Assembly (NCBI GenBank): GCA_008508345.1
Contig: QNGE01000270.1
Location: 42,779 to 106,778 of the forward strand
Length of the DNA stretch: 64,000 nt
Origin: Paragonimus westermani
Lineage: Eukaryota; Platyhelminthes; Trematoda; Plagiorchiida; Troglotrematidae
Direction: 5' to 3'
Shown in pieces: positions 13,101 through 28,100 of this stretch (positions are counted from its first letter, which is position 1; every line of letters begins with the position of its first letter). The translations under genes and the position numbers were made by a program. The notes below the pieces were generated by a model. The model searched no databases, was not told where the DNA came from, and was given only the letters and a program-made list of their open reading frames with translations.

Positions 13101-16100
13101 TTACTATAATTTGGCCCTATACACCTGCTCACTTATACATCTGGTTGGCAGTTCGCGTGTGCAAATGTCGTGAGCGAATGATATTTTATCCGAACAAATC
13201 TTACATAATGAGCTCGGGGCCATTTGAATTCACACAGAGACGACATATAGTCAAAGTACAGTAAACTGTTTGTTTTAAGGAAGAATTCAACTAACTTTGA
13301 CAGCAAATCAGACTGAATGATGTTTCGTGGAATCTTGTTTAGTTAACACATGAACATTTGTTCGTAACTGGTATTCAGTAACGGATTTGAGGGAAAGGTT
13401 GGAATATTTGAGAACAAACGGTGACTACGCTTACTTAAAGTTACATATGGTTGTGATCAGATCTTAGTTTTATGTACACTTGTGAAGGGGACCCTCAGGC
13501 CACTAAATATTCATTTAGCACTCGGATGACCTGATTATCAATGCACTGACCAAGAAATAATTTAAATTTAAATTGTCGTTTCGATAGCATCGATTTCCCT
13601 TATACCATGATGAAAACGGAAGATGTGCAGCACAAGTGCACACGTTTATTCGCCGGACTTGAGCGTTAAATTTCGATATTGTAAGATATCTATTCAAACT
13701 ACTCTATTTCATTACGCATTAGATCATAGATAACGGCTCCGTTTCTATTGAGCGCTTGTTCTCACCGATCGGTGACACTTAGTAGAAGCACAAACTTGAG
13801 GCATTTGCGGTTTAAAACGCTTTCATCTGATGGACACTACAATGTTTATTTTGATACCTAAAACAACATGCGTAACATGTGTAAAAGTATCAAATGTCGT
13901 GGTGTTGTCTGTTGTCTCTGCTGCCATCACGATGGGGGTGAACTTGTCCTGAAAAAGTGTTCGGAATCATCAAATTTCTGTTAGCAGTCGATCGACACCC
14001 TCAAACTTCCGGTGTTTGCTTTTGACTTCTTGTAATTCGATAGTTTGATGATTCACACTCCCTCCGAGTGAAAGACTAAAATTGTTCTGTCTCCTGCGTC
14101 TTCTAATGTCAACAATGAAATGTTAGCAGAGGCCAAATGCATCGGAACAAGTGAATTCTGTTTTTCAATAGCGTGCAGTTTTGTTACTAACGTGCTTAAT
14201 CTGAGAGCTCGTCGACTGAAATATTGAATTGTTGGGAGACGAGTCGTGAATGCATAGTTACACCAAGTTGACTGCTTTGACCCAATTCAAGTAGGGATGT
14301 TTTTACTGGCTCTAACTGTCCAAATTTCTTGTAGTAGATATTTCATTAGCGCAGAAAGAAGACATGTTGCGATATGTTAACATTTCGTTTACTCTCATCA
14401 GTCACAAGCGTAAAACATGCAAGTTATATATGATAGACAATTAGAGATAGACAGGGTATGGACACGCAGACAATCACACCACGTATTGTCATCACCACCA
14501 CGGCAACCCTATAGGTTGCTTCACCCACTTTTGTGCACACAGCGCCGACTGGTGAGCTCTAATCAGCATGGCTTCGCTGAAGGCCAGTAGCTTCGGGTTC
14601 TGCTGACGTAACAATATTTTGANNNNNNNNNNNNNNNNNNNNNNNNNNNNNNNNNNNNNNNNNNNNNNNNNNNNNNNNNNNNNNNNNNNNNNNNNNNNNN
14701 NNNNNNNNNNNNNNNNNNNNNNNNNNNNNNNNNNNNNNNNNNNNNNNNNNNNNNNNNNNNNNNNNNNNNNNNNNNNNNNNNNNNNNNNNNNNNNNNNNNN
14801 NNNNNNNNNNNNNNNNNNNNNNNNNNNNNNNNNNNNNNNNNNNNNNNNNNNNNNNNNNNNNNNNNNNNNNNNNNNNNNNNNNNNNNNNNNNNNNNNNNNN
14901 NNNNNNNNNNNNNNNNNNNNNNNNNNNNNNNNNNNNNNNNNNNNNNNNNNNNNNNNNNNNNNNNNNNNNNNNNNNNNNNNNNNNNNNNNNNNNNNNNNNN
15001 NNNNNNNNNNNNNNNNNNNNNNNNNNNNNNNNNNNNNNNNNNNNNNNNNNNNNNNNNNNNNNNNNNNNNNNNNNNNNNNNNNNNNNNNNNNNNNNNNNNN
15101 NNNNNNNNNNNNNNNNNNNNNNNNNNNNNNNNNNNNNNNNNNNNNNNNNNNNNNNNNNNNNNNNNNNNNNNNNNNNNNNNNNNNNNNNNNNNNNNNNNNN
15201 NNNNNNNNNNNNNNNNNNNNNNNNNNNNNNNNNNNNNNNNNNNNNNNNNNNNNNNNNNNNNNNNNNNNNNNNNNNNNNNNNNNNNNNNNNNNNNNNNNNN
15301 NNNNNNNNNNNNNNNNNNNNNNNNNNNNNNNNNNNNNNNNNNNNNNNNNNNNNNNNNNNNNNNNNNNNNNNNNNNNNNNNNNNNNNNNNNNNNNNNNNNN
15401 NNNNNNNNNNNNNNNNNNNNNNNNNNNNNNNNNNNNNNNNNNNNNNNNNNNNNNNNNNNNNNNNNNNNNNNNNNNNNNNNNNNNNNNNNNNNNNNNNNNN
15501 NNNNNNNNNNNNNNNNNNNNNTGAACTCACCGACACGCGTTCTAATGTCTCAGCTAGTTCAAAAGAACCTTTTAGGCAATGGGGAGATAACAGTTTACGA
15601 ATGGGGTCCAAAATTTCAACCAGCCATCGAGCAACTTTATGATATGCTGAATTTTTCATACACAAAATTGGTCGCAGGGATGTTCCATCCTTGTGTATTT
15701 TTGGCGCACCTCTCATTTGTGGTGTTTCCGTGCCGATTGGCTACATGTGACTATATTGATTTTCAGATATGTGGCTGTGCAACAGCAGTATCTGAAGTTG
15801 TCTCGCTATTTGCTTTTCCAACAGTATGTTATTCTCACTCGTCTTATCTTTGTTAAACTTCCAATGATCTTCCAAAATGTTATTCAGTTGCATCATGTAA
15901 TCGTCCTTGTTCATGATGAGAACACCAGAACCTTTATCCAGCTTTAGAAACACCACGTGTTGCAATCCTCTCAATTCTTCCATGGCTTGATATTGTTCCT
16001 GTTTCAGACAACACTGGTGACGAATAGGTGCTGATATAAATTCGTTAGAAATATCTACCAATTTTGCGCGGAACCAACCCATCCCATCGGCATACGTGGG

Positions 16101-19100
16101 CGTCAGATCTTTCAACTGATCGTACATATATTCGCGTTGCACTTGTGTGTTCAACTTGTTGACTTCTTTGGGTGATATTTTAAACTTCACTCCAAAAGAG
16201 AAGACATCCATCTGCGTTTGTGTGAACTGAGTTGACGAGAGATTGTGCACATGCTTTAAGCCATCACTAGGAAATACACTCATATTGGCTGAACGTGAGA
16301 GATAACTCCGTAGAGAACGAAGAGTTCTGACCTTAGTGTTACTGACGGTTTGTCTGGAAAAGTTTTCAAACTTGATACGGCACACCAATGACAGTCTGTT
16401 GATGACTTCAGCAAAACGGTGGTGGGTTTCTACAAGACTGCTTACTTCACGTTGGTAAACACTAGGTTAATTTTCGAATACAGTTTCTTGGGAATAATTA
16501 AGAGTTCCCGATCCAACTCACCTACCAATCACAGTTCTACCCCCGTTTGTATGAAAGACCTGATGAGTCTTCCATTGAATTCGTGTGCTGATTTCGGTCT
16601 CACCCGCATATTTGGGAGCAACTTGGTTATCAGGTTTCGCAAGTAATTAACCTAGATAACGCAGTTAGGTCGAACGGCATATTCGCAGATCAAAAGATGA
16701 TCGTAGCTTGTTTTTGGTGTGAATGTGATCGTCAAAAGATGCGATTTATTTGACCTGAGAAGTATTATAGGCAGCCTTTCAGTGAATGAGAAAAGCTAAT
16801 GACTGGTAGCACTAGGCGCACAAGGACTCGAACAGAGTGAGTAGTAAGTACAACTAGCTGTAATATGGGTTCACATGATTCACTATCTTTTATGCACCTA
16901 CAAGCCTACACGCGGTGTTATAAGGCAGAATATCAACTCACACGTATACCACTCAAACTGGTTAGTGACGTAAATGACGGGGATCAGTAAAGTGACAAGT
17001 TCACAATGATATTTTCTCCCAGATCGGGGAATCAAGTCTTCGGGTGTTTGGCATCAAAGCTACCTAAGTAGGTCGAGATAACTATCCCTCACCTTACTAG
17101 TGGTCACTGGGACCACCGTTTTGCAGCAACATTTGTTTGACCATTCCAATGACCCTGATCGATGTTTGCCAGTTTTTAAATTATCCACGACTGTTTGATT
17201 GATTTTAGCCTATATGGAAAAGTAGTGATAGAGCTGTGGAAGTTAACCCACATACCATCCTCAACCCAGGCGATCGCCACCCCGTGATCTGATGATTAAT
17301 TTTTTGCTGTCTCATAGTTGTGGTGCTTATTCATGAGTCACTGTTTCTATTTCTCAGCATAAGTAGTAGTAATAGTTCTCAAATATTTCGAAACGGCTTT
17401 CCACCACTTCCCTGGTGGTTATTGTGACCACCGCGCCAATCAATTCTTTAATTCACAACGACCGAAGCCTGAAACAATGGATTTTGGGTGGGTGGGGTTT
17501 TGGTGAATTGAAAATGCTCGCTCCTAGTTATGGATATTTTTATATAGGAATATATTCGGTCACTAAAGGCCAAATCAAAATTGCTCGTTGCTTTCCGTAA
17601 TTTTCATGTTATTTCCAAGTGACGATATTTCGTGTAATTTCAAAATTGTCCAAGCTAAGGAAAGTGGCCCGAATACCTCAACACCATAAAACTCAGGTTT
17701 GGTTCTGAAAATTACTTTCAACAACATGTATTTGTCACTTAACTCTCTTAAATTCTTGTTGGAACTTAGTAGAAGATTGTCTCCAGTAATTGAGTGTAAA
17801 CAACACACAAACGTGAAAATTGCAATGCCTCATTTTACTGCAAAATTTTATGATCCTAAAACTTAAAATTATTGAAACAATCCACTAAACATAACTGCAT
17901 ATTAACTTTACATAAGACATAGATGATTTTGTTAATTATGTGAGTCATGTGTCCCTGTGCATTCAGGCAAACTACTGTGATGGTTTGAAATACACAATTC
18001 TGGTTGAAAGTGGACTTAGCTCAAACCCAGAGCTAGTTTCTAGGCAGTAGTAATAACGCAACACGTTAGCCAACGAAATTGTAGTGTAATCAGTATCTGT
18101 ACAACGCAATTACTGTTGCAGTAAAACTACTGTAGTATGCTATGTTCGGTTATGAATTACAATCACTACGCTTACTTGGGTTTAATTGTTTACTCGGGGG
18201 AAATACCAAATTATCTGAACAGCATACTCTGAGTGTTTTCGAAGTATACTGAGCACTGAAGTAATTAACGCTATCCACTCAATTCGTTAGGCTATTTCAC
18301 CCGCAGGGTAGACCCGTCAGAGTTACAACCAATATCCCTAGAACGCATGTGATAATTTTATCAGACACTGGAAGATGTACACTTAAAACTTCAGCTGTTC
18401 AAGAATGCGGAGTCTGTCAGTGCAGTTCCGAATAAAACTTGTTCTTTCCCCTGAATGAGATTGAATGGCTGACACAAAATCATAACGACTAGATGATAAA
18501 GTCTACGGTGATAAATAAAGCCACATCAGTGCGGCATAAAAGAAGATACACGTAAGCACCTACAGTTTTGGGCAGAATAATGAGGCAGGGTGTGAAGTAA
18601 GCTTTGCTTTTATCCCCAAACCACGGCAGTTTTGCGCGCGCCCACACTGTTCTCAGTGTTCATCCTATGTGTTGGACTCAGTACTGTTATGGGCTGAGTC
18701 AAAGCTGCCATGACTCAATTTATGTTAGTAACCCTATTGATGACAAAAGAACTATTATCAGTGTGGCGTTCATAGAATATAAACTGTCTAACGACTGCAC
18801 TCAGTCAGTCTCCAATTTGCTCAAGGAAATATCGGCTAGCAAGGTAACCAGATGCGATCCCATCACTAATCAGTCTCTCTCTTGGCAGATTGTAGTGTTA
18901 AACAGTAACTTAATGTTGTTAGTACGTTGCACCCCCAGTTCTCCCACTTCATCTTTTGTGATGTCCACATGTATGTTGTTAGGTTCGATATAGTCGTATA
19001 GGTAGTCAGTCTTCTCTTGCAAAGGAATGTTCATAAACAGTGAAGTGACATCGAACGAGGACATTCTTTGATTGTTTGGATTCTGGTCTTGGATTACGTC

Positions 19101-22100
19101 GATGAAATGAAACGTATCCGGAAAACTATGCTTTGCTAGGTCCATTCCGATTGGTTCGAGAACACCGGTGGACCATTTGTCTAGAGTACAGTAAGGCAAG
19201 TTGCACATATCTGAAATGGCTTTTAGAGGCAAACCTTTGCGTAGTTTGGGCAGACCGTAAATTCTTGGGATTATTGTTCGAATCGGACAAGTGTCTTTGA
19301 AAGTGGCCGTATCAATTAAGCCCTTTTGTTTCACTCCACGCAACGTTTAAGTATCGCCTTTTCTGCATGTGTTGATTTTCTCCACATTCACTTACAAGAA
19401 TTTTGAACTATCAGCTAGTGCGCCATTCATCTTGACAACGTAATCAATCCTGTTCACTAAAACAAACTCTGTTCCTTTATCTGGTCTGGAAAGCAATATG
19501 CGTTCGTGATTTTGTGAATACTTCAACGCATCTAAATGCTGCTGATCAAGGATTGCTTTACTTGCAATGTGTAGTTGAGATACTGATAGCAGGATCTAAC
19601 CAACGTTGACTTCATCCTTCCTTCGTTTAAATTTGATGATGGAGTTAGGTCAAATAAATGTTCATACAAATTTTCAAACGGAACTTCTAAATCAACCTGG
19701 CTGTTCTTACGGCGTGGACAACAAAAGTTATGAACATACCGCTAGGGATTGTTCGGAAATTTGGCGCATGGTTTCACATGATTCAACTGATTGGCCGGTT
19801 CGGTCATTCTGGTGTCCAGTTGCTTGGTCGTAATGCTATTAACGTACATCTCGAACTCTGAACGACCGTCCTATGATCAATCTTCCAATACACTTTCACA
19901 CTGGAATAATTTCTGCCCCACCTCTCGAACAATTTCCACTATGGTGTGGCGCTCGTTGTTAGCACGACGACTAAGTGTAACAGTTGTTGAGTTTTCCGGT
20001 AGCGCTCCAGATACTGATTGTCGTTGATGCACTGATCCAAGAGATGAATCGTTATTTTGGTCTCAGAAAACTTCGTATGAAACCTTAAGTACCTCCGAAG
20101 TTCTTCCAATACGATCCGTTCCTTAGATTGCTTGGTTCATTCGAAAATACCCATTGAAGTCAAGAGAACGACAGAATGGCGAACAAGACTTGTTCTTCGT
20201 GACTGATCACCAGGAAAATTATGACACAATGAATATGAAGACGGTATCTACGGTGAGTCTAAAAACGGTCACCAGGGGCTATCGACGGCGTTTTTGCTTA
20301 CGGTTACACAGTCCTTGTTCCAAATTTTGAGCTTGTTTGATTGTGGGCCAGGGAAAATTGTGTTTGCACAAACTTCTGAGTGCAGAGGTCAAGGTTGTGG
20401 AATCGGATATTAATGGCCTCGGCAAAGGTCAGCATTCGAGATTTCACCCTCTTTGATTAGTTTCTTGGCACTCGGTAAACAATCTGAAGGGCCTTTTTCT
20501 TATGGACAAAATGGCTAAATTTAACCAAATAAATAACAGTCGCACACGAAACCGTTCTAGTCACATCACTGTTCAGCCACCCAGGACGATGTTCATGCAG
20601 TCTATCAGACAGTCGCCTTGTAGTTCGACTAGTGTCTACCTCATCCAAAAATTTGTACAGAAAACAGACTTGGAGTGGCCAATGCGTTCACTTTGTTTTA
20701 TTAATTCAAAAGCGAAACTTCATACGATGCCTGACGAGCAGAGCGTTAAAGATCCGCACTCCTGACACTTTACAATCCGAGCTAAACTTTCTACGTGAAG
20801 TGTTCACGCAGGATGGCTATCCAGCACGCTGCAGGGGATAGAGTTGAGACTTAAATCACCTTCTGTGAATAAGCACTTTGCGCTTATTAGCCTCTTTCAA
20901 GGGCGATCGAATGGCCGAAGTCATTGTAGGAAGGCTAAAAACGTCAGCCGAATCTAGCAAGCTCATGTTTTCAAATTATAGTAAAACACAGGAGGTCAGA
21001 CGTGAAAATGATTTGAATAGTGTTATTGCAACAGAAGTTCATACAACTCACGTGTCTTACTGGTAATCATCAGTCCTTCAATTGAGTATTATTAATAGGG
21101 TTGATTTATGTTAACTTGTTTCCAATCCCTTTACCAAAGGAGTGTTTTTGTAAGCCGAAAAACCTCTTAATATTTATCACTCAAATGCTTCGGTCAGAGC
21201 TTGCCTTTTTGAACCACGACAATGGGTACGGGCATTCTGGGAAAGTATGTCTTATGCAACTGATTAGATTTCTGGATCACCGACAAACTTCACCAAAATT
21301 CCTGTTTCATAAGAAGTATTCTTTGGACTACGGTTTGTTGGATGAACCTATTTTCCCTCCAATAACCTATAGTCTTTTAGTTTTGACAGCCTCTATCGCC
21401 AGAATTATGTGAACCGGAATCTGTTTTGCAATTCAGTTCAATTCCTAAACAACAGCACTACTAAGTGACCATTGTACATGTTTGAATATCTTGATGATGC
21501 GCGCACAGAAATTCTGATGTGACACAGACATGCAGAAGTGAAAGAAACCTGGATGACTAGCAATGCGATAATCTTTCTTTCTTTTGTACTAATTATTTGA
21601 CTGCTTCAACACACTGCTACTTCAAATAGTGACTTTCTCACGAGTTCATCATTTTAAAGCGACAGAATATTTCAGCACATTTGGCCTGGTGTTTGTGAGG
21701 ATCATGCATTTTGGATATGCGCTTACAATGGCATTGTAAACAGACATATGAACTGTTGAAACTAATTTTAATTCACCTGACATGTTTGTTCCATGGATGT
21801 GTGGTTTCTGGTTGCTCTAGTGCTAACAGAAATCTGCTTTACCTCTCCTGGTTGATATACCAAGTGGCCTATACAGTAAACCGCAGCCAATCACATCTGC
21901 TTATCGGATTCAGCTAACTTTCTCACTCACAGCTGACAAACGGATTGCAAGTTCGACCTGGAGAGCATGGCTTTGTGTATCCATCATTGCACTGTATCCC
22001 AAACTTCGTTTGCTCTATAAAAACAGGATGGTGACAATCTGATCATGCGGCTATCACCGTTCATCCCCAGATTCCGTTAGACGCAAATGAGAATGGTGTT

Positions 22101-25100
22101 AGTCATTTCTTAAACAGCAGACCAAATATCCACGTGTATTAGTGAACTTTCTACTCCCAAGGTTGACCAGATCGGCTCCATTGATCTTGCTCATCTGACG
22201 CTGGCTTCAAGACTAGTCTCAATTGGGCACCAGCCCATTTTATGCCGTAGATCAGTGGTTCGCCACCAACTGGGGGCACTGTTCAGCCTTGTTCTTTAAC
22301 ACCACACCGAGTGTATACCCGTCGACAGTAACCGTTCGACGATCGTTGCAAAACTCCACGTAGTGTGCGCTCGCACGCGTCTCAACAGCTGCATGTGATA
22401 CCACACACCATGCATCACACAACGAACAGCGTGTGTGTACGGGCATCTACGTAAACCTAATGCAGTACAGAGCTTTTTCTGCTCCCATTGCCACAACAAG
22501 CTGAAACGTTCTTCATGTCTCTAGTTCTGAGTGTGTTCCTGATCATAACAGATTTGTTGAATTGCCAATCAAACTTCTGAAATTTTGGGCTCATGGGGCC
22601 AAAATATCAATTTTCTGTGGAAGCATATCACCAAGAGTTCACAGGTGCTAACTGTGTGAGCATACTGTACAGACCTTTCCTAACATTACCAGACAAAGTT
22701 CCAGCATCGAGGTATTCAACTTTCTCACACCATGTTGTTAGGCAATTAACTTTCGGATCGTTCCCAGCTTACACGTTTACATGGTCAAGCGTCTTCTCCA
22801 CTAGCCACTAGTTTGGGTGTTCTTTACCTAAGCAAACTCATTTCTCACGCCCATAAACTCGACGTTGCTAAACTATGTAGCTGACTTTGACTTTGGCGTC
22901 CAGTATTCTGAGAATTCTTCCTCTCTTGCCCTGCATAATGACCTCGCCGGATTTGCCAATTGGTCTAATCCATGATGCAAACAGCATGTTCTTGACTTTA
23001 CTTGACTACTTCAGTGCTGCTACAAATTGTGGCCCGTAAACTTTCAGTGTTGGATGGCAGTGTGTATGATTTTAATTTACTTCTCTTTCATTGGGTGTAA
23101 ACTTGTTCTGCAGAATTGAAATGCTTTGCACACGTGTTTGATGGGATTTCTTTTGTGTGTGCATTCTGCGTGGAATTTGTCCGTAAAGATCTGGTATGAA
23201 CAACACTGAGATATCTTTTGAACATATCCATTCGGTTGGTGGCATCCGATTCGGATTAGCCTGTCACAGTGACCGAAGCCAAAGGACGCCTGCGCTTAAC
23301 CATCACCGTGATTGGCTTGCACCGCAACACTTAAGGTTCCACCCACGCACCACATATCCAGTGTAAACCCGAAGGAATAAGACCGGGTAGGTGTGCCAGT
23401 GGGGCCTTTGTGTCCAGCCGGCCAATGCTGGTTAGCCACTTGATTGGCAAGCAGTGAAAGGAAGCCCTTATCTCTCGGAAACTAAACAGATAGAGACTGC
23501 AATGACGAGATCTAAATTAAAAGGAAAGATTTGTGAAGTATACTACAAAAAGCATTTCAGCATAGGAGTGCGGGTTAGTGCATCCCAGAGAAGATAAGGA
23601 TGGAAAACAAAATTCACACTGAACTACGAAAAGCTAGACAGACCACTCATCATACAGCACACCAACAAAGCTGAAGAAACGAATGGGTAGGAGATTACAG
23701 ACACCCAGGTTTCCGAAAAGAGGAGCGGATTGACTGTCAACAACCAGGCTGTTCGTCGATGCAGTCATTAACGGAAGTACCATGAATATACTGATATGAT
23801 ATTCTGATATCCATTCACCGTCTTCATGACACATCTGTAGTCAGTTATCTTACAACTCTGTGTACCAGTGAAATTGGATCGATTTGAAATCTGCTCTTTC
23901 TCTGCTGTACTTGATGATCGATGATTTCCGGCAAATTTGATAAACCTACCGATTAATGGTGGAGTTTCACAATAGAGTGACCGAAGCAGAAGCCTCTCGA
24001 AAGTAGTAGTTCGATCCAAACCTATGGTGACTTCCGTAGGTTACTGTACTTTCAGTTCACTTTCAGATGAAGCACTATATGCCTTAAAAAGCCCCAATTT
24101 CCAGGACGTAATTGTCAGCTGTTGGTTGAATGCAAAATTAAAGCATTGTATTTTTACTTAAAAGTTCATACCAAAAACCTCAAGCAACCGGCTTATGTGT
24201 ATCTCATATTTATGGGAAATTTATTATCATATCTGACGTAGCGCTCCTAATTTCAGTGTTATGACTGAATGTTGTGGCTAAGACTGGGATGGTGTAGCTC
24301 CAGGGAGTCTCTAATCACCTCCTTCTTACAGCAAGATTGACAGTATAAGAAGAATCTTTTAGGCTAATGTCTCGTTCTGATTTTTCATGTAAAATAGCGT
24401 TAGTTTTATGTCACATTACTGAAATGTATCATTGCAGCATACACACTAGATTTAATAATGTTTACATGATTCGACAATGCATGTATGTGATCACTACTAT
24501 GGTCTTTACCTAACGTGATCCACATTAATCGAGTTTCGCTAGAGTAATTGATTAAATTTGGAATTACTTAACGGTTGCTGCTCACGTATAGTCAGTAATC
24601 GAACCGGTATTTTTACTCAACTCCTATGTCATAATAAGTAAGTGTATTATTTACGTTGCGGTCAACAGTAGTATCATCACCATCACTGTCACCTTCATCA
24701 GCAGCAGCACCAATAAGAACAGCAGCAATATGGATAAAGCATGTTTTACAGAAGCGACCATATAATCGAACTGCGTTCCTCTTGTCTCTTCATAGATTTC
24801 TTGGAAGTGGGGATCAGGTGAATTACTTCAATTCCACTCAACGACATCAGGTTGCCTACGAAATACTGGCGACCCAAGCCTATGGGAATCGACAAAAGGC
24901 CCAAGTCGGCATCGATCGTCTACTCGAGGAAAACGTGTACAGTGCAGCCTACGTACTCCATGAAGTTAGTACCAGTGTTGCATTTAAAACCACACATCTG
25001 ACAATGACAGTGTTTCATAAGTTTCTTTTTCATATTGATTCTTGGTTCTATACACTGAAGTTCCCAAGTACTATGCATTTCAGTGTTATGTTTTACAGTG

Positions 25101-28100
25101 TCATTTGAAATCTGACGAATTTTTTGTTGACACTCTATGGCAAAAATGAGTTTTGATACATTTTTGGAATTAACAAGCCACAGAAACAGTATGAACAAGG
25201 AAATTCTCTTATTCTGCACCTCTCTGGTGCTTAAACTTAAAGTCGAGTTCGGTAAATGCTTTTTATTGGTTCACTGTAAAAAGACGCAGTATACCGAAAC
25301 GCAACTCACCGTTCAGGGCTCACTTGTAATGCTTATCCTGGCCTCTTCTCGAAGTTAAACTCCGCTGTTTATGTTGTCTGTTAATTACAAAAATGAGGCA
25401 CGGCCATTTGAGCACAAATGCCTGGTAATATTGCCCATAATTTGTACTAGCGATCGGGAATTCTGAGATAGGTTGAAATCTCTGATTTCACCAAACCTGA
25501 TATGAGTCTGGTTGGCTTGGGGGGTCACTGTGCTAACCAGAGTAAACGGACAATAGAGGATAATCTAGCCCGAGCTGAAAAGCATTTAGTTTCTCTACCG
25601 GCTTTCGGTATAGGAAATAGATGAACTTGTAGTCTGAATTATTCGGTTGCCATCGGACATCTCAACTTAACAGCTGAGGAAAGCAAGCTGGTTGCTCGCA
25701 AGGACACGTGATATTTCCTCTATGAGAGACAACAAGTAAAATAACAACGGGTCGTGCGTATTAAACAAATAGAGTGAACGGCAAAAAAATGAACAGGAAA
25801 TATTAAAAAACTAGCTTAAACCTATTAGCAGGCCAAACCTAGTCTTATCCAGGGGAGCTGAGGCAGTGTTTCCGTGTACAGATCAAAAAAGACGTACACA
25901 TTTTCTTGGCTCTTGACAGAAAACAAATGAAATACTGAGGATCTGGTGTATCAATTGTTTTTGTTGACTGCTTTTAAAAACCTGCTAATATAAATAGGAG
26001 GCGATTAAAGAGACGCTCGGTGACCTCCAGAAGAATAGGGCACCATAATAGGGATACACTAGGAACCTGCTAGCTACCATGTGACACAGTCCGAAAAACA
26101 GGCACTACGGGAACAACCTCATGTGAACATGTGGTAAACGCTCAAAAATATTCCGAGCCTCACTGTTTACGTAGGGGGAGGGACAGAAGATACACAGGAG
26201 GGAGCCACGGTAGTACTGTCATGCCACTTCTCCAGTGGAATCTTAGAAACCAGACACAACTAGAAAAGGTTCAAGTGTGATCAGTCCCATCATCAACTGT
26301 TTCTACACGAAGAACACGCTCTAACAGATGAAACTGGTTTGTAACCTAGATGGCACACTTTCCAATCTCTGGTGATGAAACTTGCCTCACGGAAATTGCA
26401 GCTTGAGAACAGCCATCTTGAAATATCGTACTATATGAAAAAGGCGGATACTGTGTTTATGATGACAGTAGTGATGATTATTTTTATATTAGTAGTAATA
26501 ATAGAGAGTAGAAAGTGCTAAACGGTTAGTTATTGGCGGGTGAAATTCATACGAATACTCTTTGAATTGACACTCTAAATTAATCAACACCAGAGATACT
26601 CTCTAACCCACCCAGCTTAGGCTAAATCATGGACAACTTGGATCAAAATGCCGTCAATTATGATTGGGTAGGAGAACATGCTAAAAGAACCATGCATCGA
26701 AAAGATACCGAGATAACCGTAACAGTCAGTCGTTTAATATCTGTGTGTTATTGATGACTGTAAGGTATTCTGTCATGAGGTGTTCGGTCTCACTGGTGCG
26801 ACCGATGAGGCAATCAACAAACGCACCCAAAACACATTCCAATCACAATTAGCAGGGCAGGGAAGCCTTTTAACCAGCACCAAAATTGTTGTCTGACCCT
26901 CTTTCGATATTCCTGATATCGGCGGCTTCACTTAACAATTCGAATTATGGAAGTTTGAACAACCGTTGCGATAATCATATCATTTACTAACCAAGAAACC
27001 AGGGAATTTTCGAGATGCCCGCGATAAAGGAGTTCGGTATACATACGACACAACCCACGTGAATTAACTATCGGTCAGAGGAAGATCAAACTTACCGAAC
27101 CAAGCTATTTCCCCGAGAATTGGCTGGTTCTACGTGCTGGCTGTATCCCATTTTGAATACTCCATTCGACCAGCATTTTAAAGTGAATAACTATGAGGGA
27201 CCCGCTCACCTATGGACGCCAACCGCATTTCACAAGTAGCATGTTTACCGGCATATTAGTTCCATGAAGATTCTGTGTTGTTTGCATACGCAAAAGCTAA
27301 GTGAACCCCGCTTGCTCTCAATCTCTGTCTGTAGCAGTGACATTCCAAAGATTTTTCACTCTCCTGCCGACCTTTAATATGTATGTTAAGATGGAAAGAA
27401 GTCTTAGTGGTGCGGTTAATGATTGGACAACCATTGTATCTTCTTTCGAGGCGATCAGGCAATCTATACATTACACACACAAACCCGAATTGGAATCGAC
27501 GATATGTTGCAAACGGCGTCAGATTCAGCAACATTATTAACCGTCCTTCTTTTGAACAGTAGCTACAGGAAAATGGTCGTTTCAGGCACACCGATCGATA
27601 CGTTGCTAATGCTAAATGCTATTGAGTATCTCTTCATAGAACTACTGGACTAGCCGTTTTCTTCAAATCTATTAACAAGCAATGATTTTTTGACTCCAGC
27701 TTGAATAGAGAAGTTGGAAGCAGTTTCTTGCGCAATGCATATCTCAGTCACTTTACGCCACATCACATCAGGCACATACTGCTGGTTTATATAGAAAAAT
27801 TCAAGGGACAGGTTGAAGCCGAACTACGAAATCACTGAACGCAAACACAACAGCCTGTTACTTACCAGGACAAACTGGCACGAGTGAACAAGCTTTCCCT
27901 ACGCAGGGGAGTGGCTTTCAGTTGTTAACTGGTACCACCTCCACGAGCTAAAGAAAACATCCATTTTTGTAGCGAAACTTGTCAAAAAAGTCTCCTCCAG
28001 GTTCAGCTGAGGTCGGTATGTCACCGAGCTTCCAGCGATAGATGACGCCGGTTCTTTGTGACTTGTCAGGTTCTGGCATGAGTCTAACATCAACGTTTTG

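Larger units (their letters stand above)
7120..24795 (+). other. Anoctamin intron A-B (17.7 kb), filled with retroelement relics
   Basis: Donor gtaagt at 7120, acceptor catag at 24795. It holds PLE pieces (10.8-11.4, 15.5-16.4, 18.7-19.6 and 20.3-21.0 kb), the dimeric hammerhead repeat (11.46-12.04), a compact hammerhead (14.37) and an 899-base gap. I recognise nothing in 7.2-10.8, 12.1-14.3, 16.5-18.6 and 21.1-24.7 kb, apart from a C/G-rich block at about 23240-23480. Confidence 0.85.

Noticed and set aside
14619..15524. Long open frames on both strands across the gap
   Set aside because: They consist of N only.
16555..16580. CTGATGAGTCTTCC on the + strand as a hammerhead core
   Set aside because: No GAAA at the right distance and no pairing stem I.
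16800..16850. tRNA-like B box (GTTCGAGTCC on the - strand)
   Set aside because: No A box or cloverleaf could be found; too short to call.
22252..22499. Two overlapping - strand open frames with Cys/His
   Set aside because: No consistent zinc-finger spacing and no relatives recognised.
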